From Ceratothoa steindachneri (taxonomy: Eukaryota; Arthropoda; Malacostraca; Isopoda; Cymothoidae), in the NCBI GenBank assembly GCA_963969495.1, contig OZ018319.1, positions 201,164,736 to 201,228,735 on the forward strand: a stretch of DNA of 64,000 nt. The letters run 5' to 3'. The translations under genes were made by a program, and so were the position numbers. Below are positions 1-12,361 of this stretch, piece by piece. The notes beneath the pieces were generated by a model. That model had not been told where the DNA came from. It saw nothing but the letters and a program-made list of their open reading frames with translations, and did no database searches. The stretch's first letter is position 1. Every line of letters begins with the position of its first letter.

Positions 1-200
1 TTCTTCAAGTTAACTTTTAATTTTATCACCGCAATGTTTGTATTTATAATTATAGAATATTTCCTGAGGATGAGCGTGTTAGCTCGAAACGTCCAAAATA
101 ATTTCTTTAGGGTAGAAAAGGGCTTTAGCCTTTAGATCTTTGGAGCAGGACTCAAAATGACGTTCTTGAACATTCTTTAACTACAAATTGATATAAACAA
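1..200 (+). repeat. Penelope-like element 3' end fragment (motif at 63-92)
   Basis: Positions 64-70 read CTGAGGA, followed by a U, a 4-bp stem (GAGC 72-75 with GCTC 82-85) and GAAACGT. The same layout occurs at 17983 and 47428, the latter just after Penelope-like coding remains, so I assign this segment to the 3' part of a Penelope-like retroelement. No coding sequence is visible in the window; the rest would lie to the left. The family assignment is an inference from the motif alone. Confidence 0.35.
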
Positions 201-2260
201 GAATGGGTTTATGGTAAACCATAACTATGCTAACTTTTATGTTATGTGGCTCCTTTGAGCGGGTTCACAATACCTTTTCGATTATTATCTTAATTTGTGG
301 CAAGATATTTGAAATTAGCACGACGTCTTTTCCCAATCTTCCACGCAACCAACTCATAAAAATGGCAATAACTTTTGATGACGTGAATGACTGTGTTGCT
401 AACCCTATTACACATTTTATTAGAGAATGAAAGCGGAATCTGGACATATTTAATTTCTCGGCCTAATTTCTCTTGCTATTTTATCCACTACCAGAAGTCA
501 GTTATTTAATCTCTTAACATTTGGAAGTTTCGATCATACCCGAAAATTTATTCACACAATAAATATAAATATAATGTAATTTGTAGAGGAAGTATGACGA
601 AATTATATATGAACCGATTTAGTATAAATAATTAATTGAGAAGGGTAAAATACGGCATTCATTACGTTAGCAATGTTTATACTTATGGGTCAATTAAATA
701 TAGGACAGGAAATAAATGTCAATAATTTATAAATATTTGATTAGATTGAAAAAATTAGAAAGAGGAAAAACAGTCAATTTTACTACTTATTTTATTGGTG
801 GTAAATTTTATCTTTAAAATTAACCACATCACGAGTAGAATATTCATTTACTTTCGTGATATTCGCAACAAATCAAAACGGATGCAGATCAATTTCTAAA
901 TAATAATAATAATACGATTTTTTATGGCGTTCTAAAGGGAATGGTGATTCAAATATCACCCATTTGATATGTAAGTAAATGTTTCAAAGATGTGCTTCTA
1001 CAAAGGCAGCTTAAAGGCTCCCAGGGATTGGGAGGAGAATCATATAGCAGGCATCTCATTCCAGCCACATGCAACACAGGCGAGAACTAGGAACAGAATA
1101 ACCCTTGTAATTCGTCTCCGTTTTTGTATTTTTATGTTGAAGCATTGACATAAATTTGTTAAAAGAAAAATTCTATTCATTTGAATAAAATATTTCTTTC
1201 TCTTGTACAGTTCAATGAGGTATATCAAATTTTGTTCATTCCCATTTTAGACGATAATTTACACATATGAGAGCTAAAAATGCGCACATGAAAGGCAAAT
1301 CTAATCGAGGCTCCTCTCTCTAAATCTTGAACACTTGAACAAAAAAAAAGAACTGATTTAAAGTTTATTTTAGCCACTCCAGACTCCGTTTTAAATTAAT
1401 TAAACAGTTAAATTTTTTTTGTTCTATTAAAAAATGAGATGTTAACTAGGTCAAAAGATCCCAGTGACTTTAATTTTCTGAGTCAATTGGTATTACCAGT
1501 AAAATACTTAATGGGTGTTGCGACTTTTTTTATTTTCAATTGCTTTCATTATTTTGTGATATTTTCTACATGCGTCTCCTCGTTTACTTTCATGTTGAAT
1601 TCATTCCGTCTCGTAATGTTTTATTGTGATTCCTTGGTAATAAATTGAAATTGGGTTTAAAATTACTCGGAATATTCGTTTCCTTTTCTTTGTGAGTTTC
1701 ACACACTCAACTTTATAACTACAGCAAAGGATAATGGTAGTTAATGAACATTATTTTGATCTGTTGCTGCTACTAAATGCCAATGAAAACTAGCGTAAAT
1801 AAAGAAAATACAAATGAAAAGAAATTAACAACAATTTCTTACTAATGAAAACAAATATAAGTAAATATAATGGAAGGAAATTCAAAGGTAAACAAATAAT
1901 TAAAAATGAAGACCCCCCAAAAATTTACGATTCAGCATCAGCCTAAGAAGAGTTGGGGGCGTTCCATCACTCCAAGCCAGCCTCTCGTTCAATGAGAAGT
2001 CCCCACTCAAATCCAGCCGAATGGTGTTTTCTTTGTTAATTAATTCAATTAATATTTGCGATTCACGTTTTTCAACCAGACTTAGGGGAAGTGATTTTAG
2101 AGTTCCCATTTAAGGCACCAAATTGGCACTGTCCCTGAATCTCCCCCTAATTTATTATATTTGAACCATCCAAATTTTGATCCATCCACTTTTATGTACA
2201 GTTATGAACGAGTGTTTTCACAAGAATATATGTTCATATTAATAGAACTATTCAAACTTT
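201..2260. other. AT-rich sequence without recognised genes
   Basis: Only short reading frames (about 70 codons at most) occur and none resembles a known protein. The minus-strand frame at 1900-2109 shares a short stretch with 17850-17925 (both read roughly AATGAGAAGT followed by ATGGTGTTTT), which may mark two copies of one old repeat, but the match is too short to be sure. Confidence 0.4.
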
Positions 2261-2369
2261 GCATTTTGTTTTAGTATGTTTGTATCATAATTTGAAGGGG
2301 AAATATAAAAATCTTTTGAGCTCAAACCCATTTTATTAATAAATACAGTCAATATTTAGTATATCACTT

Positions 2370-3370
2370 GTTCTTGAGGACTCCTTCAATTCCTTTTTGC
2401 ATGCTGGAGAGCAAATTTATGATGATATCTTTACTCATACCACTCCATTTTTGCTCAATAAGCATCGCAACTGCTCAAAACTGGATGACTGTTTATTAAT
2501 GCCTGTTAAATTAATGGTAAATAAATTCTCCATTGGGTTCAAATCTAGCAAATTATCGAACAAATGTTCTAAAAGTTCAATGTTATTTTCAGTTAAGAAT
2601 TTTGGTATGCTTTTGCTTTGTGGCAATGTGCGCCATTATACAGAAAAATACAGTTATCATCCACAAATTGGTACTAAAATATTGGGAAAAGGGACTGATG
2701 AATCATGTTTTGGTACCATTTTAAGCTCATGGAAGTGTTATTGTGTGAAATTGTCAGCGCCTAAGTTTGTTTAGATGAGAAGCAGTTAAAGACATGGAAA
2801 GTGTTTGGATGCTTTACTGTGGGCGACCTAAAAAATTTTGAAATGGCTATTATTTTTTTTCCTTAAGGAGGGAGCTTCCAAAGGCTTCAGAAAAGGGGAG
2901 AGGAGCTTCATCAGATAATAATACTTTATTCTAGTTTTAAAGAGTTTATTTTTTTTATATTTCCTAAAAAAGCGGAGTTAATCTGTAATTTTTTTTGTAT
3001 TTTGGGGGGGATTTGAGACATTTGTCGTAAAGTTTCCGCCGAATTTTGTGCGCTGAAGTTTTGAAATTGTTTTTTTTTTTAAATTGTGATTAAGTTTAGT
3101 GTTGGAGATAAGTAGATTCTTGAATTGGAACTTTATCAGGAGACGATCCTGGCATTAACTTAAAGTTTTGGGGCATTCGTAAGATTTTTGCACAGGAGTG
3201 GAATAATCAGTCTTTATAAAGTCATCTATGAGCCAAAAGATGGTTCTACTGTATTTAATATAATTAGCAATTATCGCTTCGTATTTCAGGCTACTTAAGT
3301 GCAAAGTAACAATGGCTAGACGCTTTTCTTTGGAAAGAACTATTTTGGGAATTAAAAAAAAATCAAACAT
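2370..3370 (-). pseudogene. Tc1-like transposase pseudogene
   Basis: This is a decayed Tc1/mariner-superfamily transposase read on the minus strand. The N-terminal part (3370-3155) looks like the paired helix-turn-helix DNA-binding domain: SLKYEAIIANYIKYSRT followed by a PKTLS end. The middle (about 3150-2950) keeps SAETLRQMSQ, typical of the second helix-turn-helix. The C-terminal part (2640-2370) keeps NNIELLEHLF and LNPMENL, the block around the last catalytic acidic residue, and ends with a degenerate KRIEGVLKNK-type tail in another frame. Several frameshifts and stops prevent any product. A sequence typical of a Tc1 inverted repeat (TCAAAACTTTTGGCC) lies at about 3705-3720, but I could not find its partner on the other side. 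Confidence 0.7.
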
Positions 3371-3388
3371 TGATTTTTATAAAAATAA

Positions 3389-3468
3389 TACGAAATAGAT
3401 TATAATTCCACATCTTTCACTTAATCTATTACGAAATAGATTATAATTCCACATTTCACTTAATCTAT
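3389..3468. repeat. Tandem duplication, unit about 40 bp
   Basis: Two adjacent copies of a unit starting TACGAAATAGATTATAATTC; the second lacks two bases. It lies just beyond the Tc1-like pseudogene. Confidence 0.85.
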
Positions 3469-3840
3469 AGTTGTCTTTATTTTACCCTTTTGATCGAATA
3501 GCAAAGCTCGAGGAACTGAAACTCAGCTCCTTCAGGAACACGACCAGAGCACTATTTTGGATTCAGCTAAAGAATACACTTTTTTTCTTATTATTTTTTA
3601 AGTGTTGAATTTTTAATAAACCTGCAATAATTTAAATATTAAAATAATTATTTATATCAGCTAATTTTTAAGAAGGAATATAAAAATTCAAATATATATA
3701 TTAGTCTCAAAACTTTTGGCCATGAGGGTAATTCTTACACTACAAATTACACTTTCTTGTTCTTTAGAGCAACAAGAACAACACCTCGTAACAAACCAAT
3801 TTCCAGACCACCACCATGTGTTCGTTTATATATAACCATA

Positions 3841-4000
3841 GTTGTATTTGGAGGTGAGTAATATTTTATGTATAAATAAATTTAGAAATTCAAGTTGTAT
3901 TCGGAGTTGAGCAATATTTTATGTATAAATAAATTTAGAAATTCAAGTTGTATTTGGAGGTGAGTAATATTTTATGTATAAATAAATTAAAAAATTCAAG
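3841..4000. repeat. Minisatellite, three copies of 53 bp
   Basis: Copies start at 3841, 3894 and 3947, each opening with GTTGTATT and containing ATATTTTATGTATAAATAAA. They differ by only a few substitutions, so the expansion is fairly recent. Confidence 0.9.
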
Positions 4001-4644
4001 TTTTCACTCTATGCCAAATGTGATTTCTCGAGCCACGTCCCCGATTTTAGTGAAAAACAAACGAGCATCGCCTCACACGTGATCATCGCGACCTGTTTTT
4101 GTGCGTCGGAAGGTTTTTAAACAATGCAAAAACACAATTAGAACAGTGGACAAATGGCGCTTAAATCCAAAATTTCTATATCTAAAGAGATTCGGTAAAG
4201 AGCACACGAAAAAGTGAAATGTAAACTGTTATACGAATGTGTGAAATGTTTTATTGTTGTAGCAATTCAGCCAAATGATCCTGCTTATTTTATGATAAAT
4301 AAATCATGACATTTGCAGATAAAAGTAGGGATAAAGGGTATAATGGATTGTATAAAGGCTAGTAAAGCTCTTTAGTGGTTTCTTCGATCATTATTTTTCC
4401 TGCTAGAGATTTCTTAGAGAATTAATTCGTTTATTGCGATAAGTTATAACCAATTCCTCTTTTGTTTTTATATACAAAAAATAGTATAGATTATGAGGAA
4501 AATTAATTTCAAGTGTCTTCCACGAATGGCTGAATACCCGACTCCTCTTCCACTGCTCGACAGATCCCCATTCTGGCATTCATGCATCGCCTTCTTACTT
4601 TTCGAACACACAAGAAACGTTTGAATAATCTCAAATCAGGGTAA

Positions 4645-4765
4645 GGGGTGGCGAATGTACAGGCAAAACGGCGTAGTGGTTATGTGCAGGCAGAGTGGGG
4701 TAGTGGTGAATGTGCAACAGAGCAACGGAATGGTGAATGCGCTGGCAGAGCGACGGAGTGGAGGC
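4645..4765. repeat. GC-richer minisatellite, about four copies of ~35 bp
   Basis: Imperfect tandem copies built on GGTAGTGGTGAATGTGCAGG and GCAGAGCGACGG. It stands out by its higher G content against the surrounding AT-rich DNA. Confidence 0.7.
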
Positions 4766-5109
4766 AAAAAAGTATGCAGAAGAAATGTTGGAGTGAGGAG
4801 GAAAGATGAATTCAATTATGGGGCAAGGTGAACGCTGCGAGAGGATCGGAAGGAGTTGCCTTCTAGGGAGTGCAATCGTTGGGTGGATAGTTCGGTGTTG
4901 GGCGCTAGTCGCAGTGTGTCCAGGATTCCACTAACTTAGATTAGTGAGAGTTGTGCTTCCGTCCGATCATAAATGCCTCAAGGGACCTCCTATTTGCATT
5001 ACTTTAGTGTAATGAACTCACGCATTTCATTTCTCTAACTTCTCCCTTTTCATCACAACCTTCTTTTTTAGTACGTTCGTGCACAAATACCCTCGTTGTT
5101 TTGTCTTTT

Positions 5110-5470
5110 CCTTTAAAAATGGGATCAATGCCCAAATAAACTGGAATCACTCCTTGAAATAAATTATGATGAAAATTTACATAAATTGTGAAAAATGTCC
5201 AGAAATTGAGATCATTGCCCCAGAAATTGGGATCGATGCCATTCAAATTGGCAAGAATGCTCCAGAAATTGGGATCGATGCTATCAAATTACCAAGAATG
5301 CTCCAAACATTGGGATAAATGGTCGAAAAGTGGGATAAATCCTCCCAATTTGGATCCATGCTACCAAATCGCGACTAATGTTCCAGATATTGGGATCAAT
5401 GCATTCCAAATTGGAATCGATGCCCCCCAAATTGGGATCAACTATCTAGAACTTTGGATCCCATTCTCTA
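5110..5470. repeat. Degenerate minisatellite based on AAATTGGGATCGATGC
   Basis: About ten irregular copies of a 28-38 bp unit containing CAGAAATTGGGATCGATGC or close variants. Unit length varies and many copies are diverged, so it is old. A 118-codon open frame at 5188-5544 runs through it, but its repeated residues simply reflect the DNA repeat and I do not call it a gene. Confidence 0.8.
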
Positions 5471-5544
5471 GACTCAGAGTTTGTGGGAAAGTTTCTTCGA
5501 ATGCGACTGGTAAAGGAAAAAACGTGAAGCTCTCAAAAGAATAG

Positions 5545-7399
5545 GAATAAGTCAGTCACACCATACAATATACATATACATTGTAAAATTGTCACGCGAC
5601 ACTGTCACCACGTCAATCAATCGTTTAAATCCATCATGAACGATTTGCACAAAGCTGGTAATATAAATGATCGGAATCGTGTGTTTGCATATGGATTAAA
5701 GGTATTTATTATTATTATTGGAACCAAGTCTCCTTGACTTGAACCAATCGTGTCTTAGAAAGCGAAAAGCCACAAATATCAGATAAACCTGATACGCCCC
5801 GCCATGTTTAAAATGCAAAGTTATTGATTCTAAATAGAAGGATCTCCTTCTGATGGAACAAACTGAATGTATTAAAACTAATTGGTACGTATATTCTAAT
5901 ACGCATTGTTTTATTCTCTTTCCAATTTGGTGAAACTATTTTTGTATAAAACTAAACTTTTGAGATAAGTTGACTCAAGAGACAATGAATACGGATTCTT
6001 TCATAAAGTTTTAAAATAAGTTGCAAGGGCTGATGCAAACTCCAAAAATGGCAACTTAAAAACGGATCCAGTTTATGGATGCCTACTGATGTCGGGAATG
6101 GTTCCTGTAGATATAAATATCATTGATTTTGTACACTTAGTGTTGTATATAGATTTGTACATATTTATCACCCACATTTAAGACTCCTTGGTGCTTTGTT
6201 TTGTTCGTGTTTTCTTATGTTCCTTATAAATGAAGGGAAACAGAGAGAAAACAAGATTTTTAAAGGAACAAACGAACTACACAATTGGACAGACTACTTA
6301 ACAATACCTTTAAGCGCGTCTCCCACGAAAGAAATGAAATTTGTAAACATACCAAGGTATTGTTATTAAAACCTTAAAATTGCCTTTTATTTTTTGAATT
6401 TCTATAATAAAACTAATCTAAAATGATCGCACATTTAGTTTTTAGCTCACAAGGGCTGGGAGTGTGGCTAATTCTGTAGTTAACGATGATCTTACATCTT
6501 AAGAACCACTACATGTGAAAAATACTTCACAGTTTACATCCTTCTCTGACAATTCAGTTTCCCCGCTACCAACTTTACTTAACCCTCATTACACAGAGAA
6601 GGTTTTGATATCTGTACAGATTACACACCTGAGTCCCCCCCCCCTCCACCTCATACCGTCCTCCAGCTTCCGTGTAAATCGTAAAAAGCGGTTAATCCCG
6701 AATAGTGGTCGCTAAACTGGACCCCCCCAAGGTTTGTTCATGTGAACGCAATTCGCAATCGATGTAATGGCGGCTATCCTAGAACCCGTCCTGTCACGGT
6801 GGAATGGCGTTGATGCGCATTGACCACATTTGTTAGCGAATCAGTGGAAAGATAAATTATCATTATTATTACTTAATTATTGCTATCCTTTTGACTCCAG
6901 TGGTATACTAGTAGTAATAGTAGTAGTGTTCAACCTTACACCTACCCATCTAGAACTACTAATGCTTAAGAAATTATTATTATAAGTACATTTTTATTAT
7001 TATTATCAGAAACTTTTCTTTTTTCTCATCGTATTTAGCGACGTTCTGGGTTCATAATTCTTGCATGGATCGGTGGCCATCATGAAAAGATTAATAAATT
7101 CTATATTTTTATTCGGGTCTCGAAAAAATATGGTCACAATTTCCCAACTTCAAAAAAATCACATCAAAAATATAAAATTTGGATTTTTTCTATATAAAAG
7201 CGTGGTCGCTGTTGCACGGTGGCCACTCTTCCATGCAACAATATAATAAAATTAGAATGTTTGAAAGAATGAAAGTATGGGGCGTGAAGATGCTCTATTA
7301 TTAGCGGATTTTCCAGATGAGGAAACAATACAGTAAAAAAGAACTTGGCAGAGTTCAGCAATAAGACCGAACGGCCATGGCTGAGAACTTGCAACGGCA
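5545..7399. other. Unassigned AT-rich sequence
   Basis: No recognisable coding region. It holds short ATT/TAT-rich runs (about 5703-5720 and 6855-7012) and C-runs at 6635-6650 and 6720-6727. The stretch immediately left of 7404 is the insertion site of the gypsy element. Confidence 0.4.
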
Positions 7400-7403
7400 A
7401 CGT

Positions 7404-8260
7404 TGGGGTAGAGCGAATGTGAGTGTATGTGAAGGACCATTCTCCCGCCCCTTTCCCAATACCCTCTCCCTCCCTATATAAGAATGTGTATAAATGGGAA
7501 TTTTTTATCTTCTTATTTATATATATTATATATTAGGGATTTCATGTTTGTCTAAAATGTTTTTTTCTCTCCCCCAGTTATTTATAATTTGATTTTTATT
7601 TTTGCGCCACCACTCTATTAAATTTCAATAGATAAATATAACTTCCCTTTGTAAAGAGTGGCTGACATTATAGGATTAGGAACTAATATAATTGAAATTG
7701 ACATCATCTTTGACTAGTTAATGATTGATTGGACAGGAGGTTATTTTTTTTCTATATAACTTCAATACTGCTATAAGATCACTATATATTATGTTGAGCT
7801 AGGAAGCGCCAGTTTTTCTTAATAAGTCCTAGGCATTGTAAACACTCGAGTGGCAGCTGGCAGGACCCTCCCCCCTGGGCTATCACGTGAGGCCTTTTCT
7901 TGTTGTATTGTTTTTTAATCAAGTGTGGTTGTTAGACCACCTTAATACGATTTTTTAGTACTTGTTGTACATTCATCTCGTTCATTGCATTTGTGTTTTT
8001 TTTCATATATCTCTTGTTTGTTTGGTAATAGCATTTAGTCAAATAAGATTGTGGATATTTTGCCAAAAAGTAGGATTATTTTTACGGGATCTCAAATTTA
8101 TTCACCCCTATCTCTTGTAAATATTTACCCCATATTTTTTGTAAGTAAAGGATTTCACATACAATCCGTTTCATTTCTCCCTCAATTTATCATGTTCGAA
8201 TTAGTGTAGGAAGTGGGTTGGATCGATTGTGGTTAGAGTCTAGATTTTCGGCCCGCTACA
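7404..8260 (+). repeat. 5' LTR of the gypsy element
   Basis: Matches the 3' LTR at 14939-15797 along its whole length. It carries a TATA-like box (CTATATAAG, about 7475-7483) that probably drives transcription of the element, and ends GGCCCGCTACA directly before the primer binding site. Confidence 0.95.
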
Positions 8261-8262
8261 TT

Positions 8263-8280
8263 TGGCGCCCGAATAGGGAC
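8263..8280 (+). promoter_or_regulatory. Primer binding site, tRNA-Lys type
   Basis: TGGCGCCCGAATAGGGAC lies 2 bp after the 5' LTR. It differs at one position from the complement of the 3' end of the tRNA-Lys used by many gypsy elements and lentiviruses. It would prime minus-strand DNA synthesis. Confidence 0.9.
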
Positions 8281-8396
8281 GTGAGATCTCGAAACTGGGA
8301 GCGTGACAGGATTGGACTGCAGTCCACACCCAATTAGAGTGACAAGTAGTTTAGTTGTTTTCCCCTTTTTCTATCACTTTTACTAACCTGGGAGGA

Positions 8397-10110
8397 TGGC
8401 TTCTGTGGAACAGGGCCTCCATGATGAGATTGTGAGACTGACCTGTAGTTGAGGCAGAAAGAAGAAGAATGTATGATGTTGAGGAGCGTGATTGAAGGAT
8501 TGGAGAGTGATATGATGAGTATAGATGAGAAGACAGACAGGATGAGGAAAAAAATGGACGAGAAACAGAAGCAGGTCGACCAACGAATGAAGGACCTATA
8601 TGACATGATGAAGGGGACAGGACTGGCCCCAGGACCCTCGACCCTGACCCCTGCTCCGACCGAAGGAGATAAGACTAATGGAATCAATAGAAGTGTGTGC
8701 GAGTTTAGAAAGGTTAGGATTATTGTGAATGATAGGAAGGATGGAGAATGGAAGAGAGTGGAGCACAAGAGAATAAGGAAGACTGGGTCAAAAGGGAAGG
8801 ATCAGAAGGTGAGAGGGGAGAGTGTGGGCTCATTGTACTCGGATGAAGGAGAGAGTGATGGTATGATTGCTATGTGTGAGAGTGAGGGAAGCTCAAGTGA
8901 AAGTGAAGTGAATGTGGGGAAGAGTATTTTGATAAGGGAAGTGCCAAAAGTCGATTAAATAAGGTTCCATGGTGGGACAAGTGTGGGAGAATTCGTCGGG
9001 GAATTTGAGCGGTATTGCAAGCTCAAGTACCCGGAGAATTTGGGATACTGGATGAATGTTTTGGGGGAATGTTTAGATGGAAAAGTATTAGAGTTTTCCC
9101 GTGTGATCACGAGTGTGGGGGAACCGAGGTATGAGGTGGTGAAGGAGAGACTGATTGGGCAGGTGAAATGAATGAAAGAGAGTGTAAAGTATAAAAGGGT
9201 GAATGAATTTGAGAAGGCTCGAATGGGGAAGAGTGAAAGTGTGAACGTGTATGCAAATAGGCTTGAGAGTATGGCGAGAAAGAGGTATAGTGATGTGATG
9301 TGAATTACTGTAAACAATTGATGAGAAAGTTCCTGGACACGTTCCCGCGAAAGGTAAGTGAATGGCTGAATGGGAAACGGAAGAAGAGAATGAGGCTGAC
9401 AGGTGAACGGCTGGTGTGGGAGGATGTGTTGGAACCGTTGGAAGATGGGCAATTTGATGAGTAAAGTGATTTAGACGAAGATGGACGGTACAGTGTAAAT
9501 GTTGGGAGTAAGAAGCCCACGAGCTTCCCTCCATCCCAGCACTTTGTCAGCTATCGGGACGCCCTAGGGCTGCACCAGATGAGGTGATGTTGAGCTTCTT
9601 GGGCCGGCAGGCTGGATGTGCGAATAGAAGGTGGGCAAATTGAAGGAAGAAGATGAGTGTTAAGCGCATGAATTGGTATATGAGGGGCCAACCGAGGTAT
9701 GTCCCAGCAAATGAGAGACCGAATGGTGTGAAAAAGATCGTGGAATATCGTAGGTGTGGAAGGAAGGGTTATATGCTGGCGGAATGTAGGTAGACGTCTG
9801 GTGCGTGTTTTGGGTGTGGTAAGAAGGGGCATATGATACAGGATTGCCAGGAAAGTGTAAAAGACTGTTCTAAATGTAAAGAAAGAGGCCATTTGAAGAG
9901 AGACTCTCCGAAGTTGAATGGTGGAGCGACTGCTGGGGGAAGTATGAAGTATACTTGTGGTAATTGTGGAAAGGCTGGTCATTATGGGAGGATGTGTCAT
10001 GACTAGAAGAATTTATGTAGTTATTGTGCGATGAAAGGACATTCAAGTGAAAAATGTTGGATTAAACTGAGAGCACTAGGCGTGAATGGGAAGTCTGCAG
10101 AGGGAAACTA
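8397..10110 (+). pseudogene. Gypsy gag pseudogene with about five zinc-knuckle positions
   Basis: Gag forms the particle and packages the RNA. It probably starts at the ATG at 8397 (MASVEQGLHDEIVRL), shifts frame near 8447 and runs through a charged, probably coiled-coil part (MRKKMDEKQKQVDQRMKDL) to a stop at 8956. A retrotransposon capsid domain follows at 8960-9470 (GEFVGEFERYCKLKYPENLG, SEWLNGKRKKR). At 9740-10080 come knuckles: CRRCGRKGYMLAEC (Y replaces H), CFGCGKKGHMIQDC, a CSKCKERGHLKRD copy whose last Cys is Ser, CGNCGKAGHYGRMC and CSYCAMKGHSSEKC. Many elements have only one or two. Several stops and frameshifts make it non-functional. Confidence 0.85.
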
Positions 10111-10149
10111 AATTATAAGAGAGTACCTGGTGAAGTATCCTCTGGGTGC

Positions 10150-10905
10150 ATGAGTGCGAGTAATGTGTTGGTAATTCTGTCTAGTGTGAAAGTGCTGTCT
10201 GGTTGGAAGTATGAGTGTCTGAGTGTGAAGGTTGAATTGAATAGAATTAAGTGTTTGGCCTTGATATATTTTGGATGCAAGACGAGCTTGGTATATAAAC
10301 ATGTGTATGACAAGTTGAGTGAAAAAGTCCTCCTGTCTGAGTGTAGAGGTAGTTTGGTAGGGTTTGATAGTATGAGAGTCCCTGTTATTGGAATGATAAG
10401 GTCAGCTGTTCGAATGCATGGTATGTTGATGAATGAGTGTGAATTCTCTGTTATTGATAAGGTGAGTAGTGAGTATGGTGTGATTTGGGGGTACGATTTT
10501 ATGAAAGTGAACCGTATGGTTGTGCATCCTGCGAATGATCAGATTGAGAGAAAGATTAGTAAAAATGGAGTTTATAAGTTGTATGTAGGGAAAGATGGTA
10601 GTGTTTTGATGAGTGTGTTTACCGGTATTGAAGTGACTGCTATGGAGAGTGTAAAGCTTGTGAAGGGTGAAAGGGTGTCTGTTAGAGTGAGTTGGATTAA
10701 GGATGTGAGTTTGAATGTGGGTGCGAACACTTTGATATTGGATGGAAAGGATGCGTGTTATAAGGTAAGGTGTGTTCCTTGTGTGTTCGATAGCTTGATG
10801 AGAATGAATGATCCTTTTGCATGTGTGCACGCGGACCCCAGAGTGAAAGGACAGGTGAGGGAGATCCAAGTCGAAGATGTACTGGGTCACCTTTCCAGTC
10901 AGTGA
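10150..10905 (+). pseudogene. First aspartic protease (retropepsin) region
   Basis: An open frame of 251 codons after gag, where gypsy elements normally carry the protease. It has the fold signature of retropepsins: a beta-rich start, ALIYFGCKTSLV at residues 37-48 in the place of the D-(S/T)-G active site, and VIWGYDFMKVNR in the place of the C-terminal LG-x-D-F block. The catalytic Asp is replaced by Tyr (Y40) and the next residue is Phe, so this copy cannot cleave. The C-terminal 100 residues may link to RT. The frame is unusually long for a dead copy. Confidence 0.75.
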
Positions 10906-11039
10906 GGTAGGTATGGATGATAGCACGAATGTCAGGGTAAATGTTGCGAATGAAAAGACGTATAATTAAGTGGAAAGGTGGTGGAATTGGATGAAGGTTT
11001 GACTGAGTATGAAAGGGAGGATCTGTATTGAATGCTGTT

Positions 11040-11930
11040 TGAACGAAAGTGGGTCCTCAGTAAGGGGTTGCGAACCTTCCAGAATTCAAGATTGTTCTGA
11101 AGGAGGACACCCAAATCGATCAGCAGCCGAGAAATTTCCCGTGTCTGGTTTCTGATGAGATTGAGAAGCAGTGAGTAGAATTAGAGCAATTGGGGGTGAT
11201 TTAAAAAAGTGAAAGTGCATGGAATAGTCCGATTATGCCTGTACGTAAGCCGGATGGAAGGTTGCGTCTGTGTGTGTATTATCCAAAGGTGAACGAAAAG
11301 ACTGTGAAAGAGAGGTTTTCCAATGTGTTTGGTATTTGAGTGTTTGTATAGTATGCATGGATGAAGTAGTTTACAAAGCTGGATTTTATACGGGGGTATT
11401 ACCAGATACCCATTTCTGAGGAAAGCCGTCCAGTGACTGCCTTTTCTTCTACGAAAAGGAATTATCAGTTCCGGAACCTCATCTTTGGGTTGACTAATGC
11501 TCCCGGAGCCTTCCAGCGGGCGATGAATGTTGTGTTGAGTAAGTTTGCGAGTAAGAATGTGATTGTGTTCATAGATGATATTTTAATTATTACTGAGAGT
11601 TTAGGGAGCATGTGAGATTGGTTAATGATGTGTTGAGAACGTTGGTGAGTGTTGGGAGGTGAAGGTAAAAGTAGCGAAGTGTGAATGGTTTGCGAAAGAA
11701 ATGGAATTCCTTGGGTATATGGTGAGTGAGAATGGGTTACGAAAGTCGCCGAAGTATGTTGAGAGGTCTGAATGTTTCCCAAACCGGTGACTGTAAAGCA
11801 ACTGAAGTCGTTCTGGCTTTGATTGAGTTTCAGCGAAAGTTTATACGTGATTGTTCGGGTGTGAGTAAGCCTCTGACTGAGGGGATGGGCAAGAAAGGTA
11901 GTACGATTGTTTAATGGAATGATAATATGA
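11040..11930 (+). pseudogene. Gypsy reverse transcriptase pseudogene
   Basis: Copies element RNA into DNA. Visible blocks: a start around VLKEDTQIDQQPRNFP, SPIMPVRKPDGRLRLCV (about 11230-11280), the template-binding block LDFIRGYYQIPISEES, an open stretch at 11433-11615 with FRNLIFGLTNAPGAFQRAMN, and the catalytic FIDDILI in place of the commoner YVDD/YIDD. Frameshifts and stops lie on both sides of the open stretch. At 11690-11900 the thumb/connection part is recognisable (EFLGYM, KFIRDCSGVSKPLTE). Confidence 0.9.
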
Positions 11931-12260
11931 ATTAAGCGTATGAGAGACTGAAAGAGGCAGTGGCTGAAGATGTTAAATTGGCATACCCACATTATAGTGT
12001 GAATGTTAAGTTGCTTTAATTGTATACGGATGCAAGTAGGTACTCTATGGGAGGTTTTCTGATGCAAGATTACCGTTTGAATGGAGAGAATGTCAGGCGA
12101 AAAATTGGGTATGTATCCAAGGCTATGAATGCGGCAGAGTGAAAGTATTCGACTGTGGAGCGAGAATTGGCTGAGATAAGGTATTGTTTGAAAGTGTTGC
12201 GTCCGTTTTTGTATGGAGTGAGGTTTGTGATTAAAACAGATCATCAAGGGTTTAAATTAT
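11930..12260 (+). pseudogene. Gypsy RNase H pseudogene
   Basis: Degrades the RNA strand during reverse transcription. LYTDASRYSMGGFL contains the first catalytic Asp, KYSTVERELAEIRYCL the Glu helix and IKTDHQGFK the later Asp/His block. It is followed by a 35-bp tandem duplication (about 12261-12330) and a shortened tether before the next open frame. Stops at 12016 and 12140 break it. Confidence 0.85.
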
Positions 12261-12361
12261 AATGTAGTGCATCGGCAGTGTTTGAGCGGTGTTCTAATGT
12301 AGTGCACATGCAGTGTTTGAGTGGTGTTCATTACATTTGGGTGATTGGAAAGTGTTCGTAA

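Noticed and set aside
5188..5544. 118-codon frame with internal repeats
   Set aside because: The repeats follow the DNA minisatellite with irregular unit length; no start context or domain supports a gene.
11465..12247. 260-codon open frame on the minus strand
   Set aside because: It lies antisense to the gypsy RT and RNase H and exists because the plus strand is poor in C. Its composition shows no domain.
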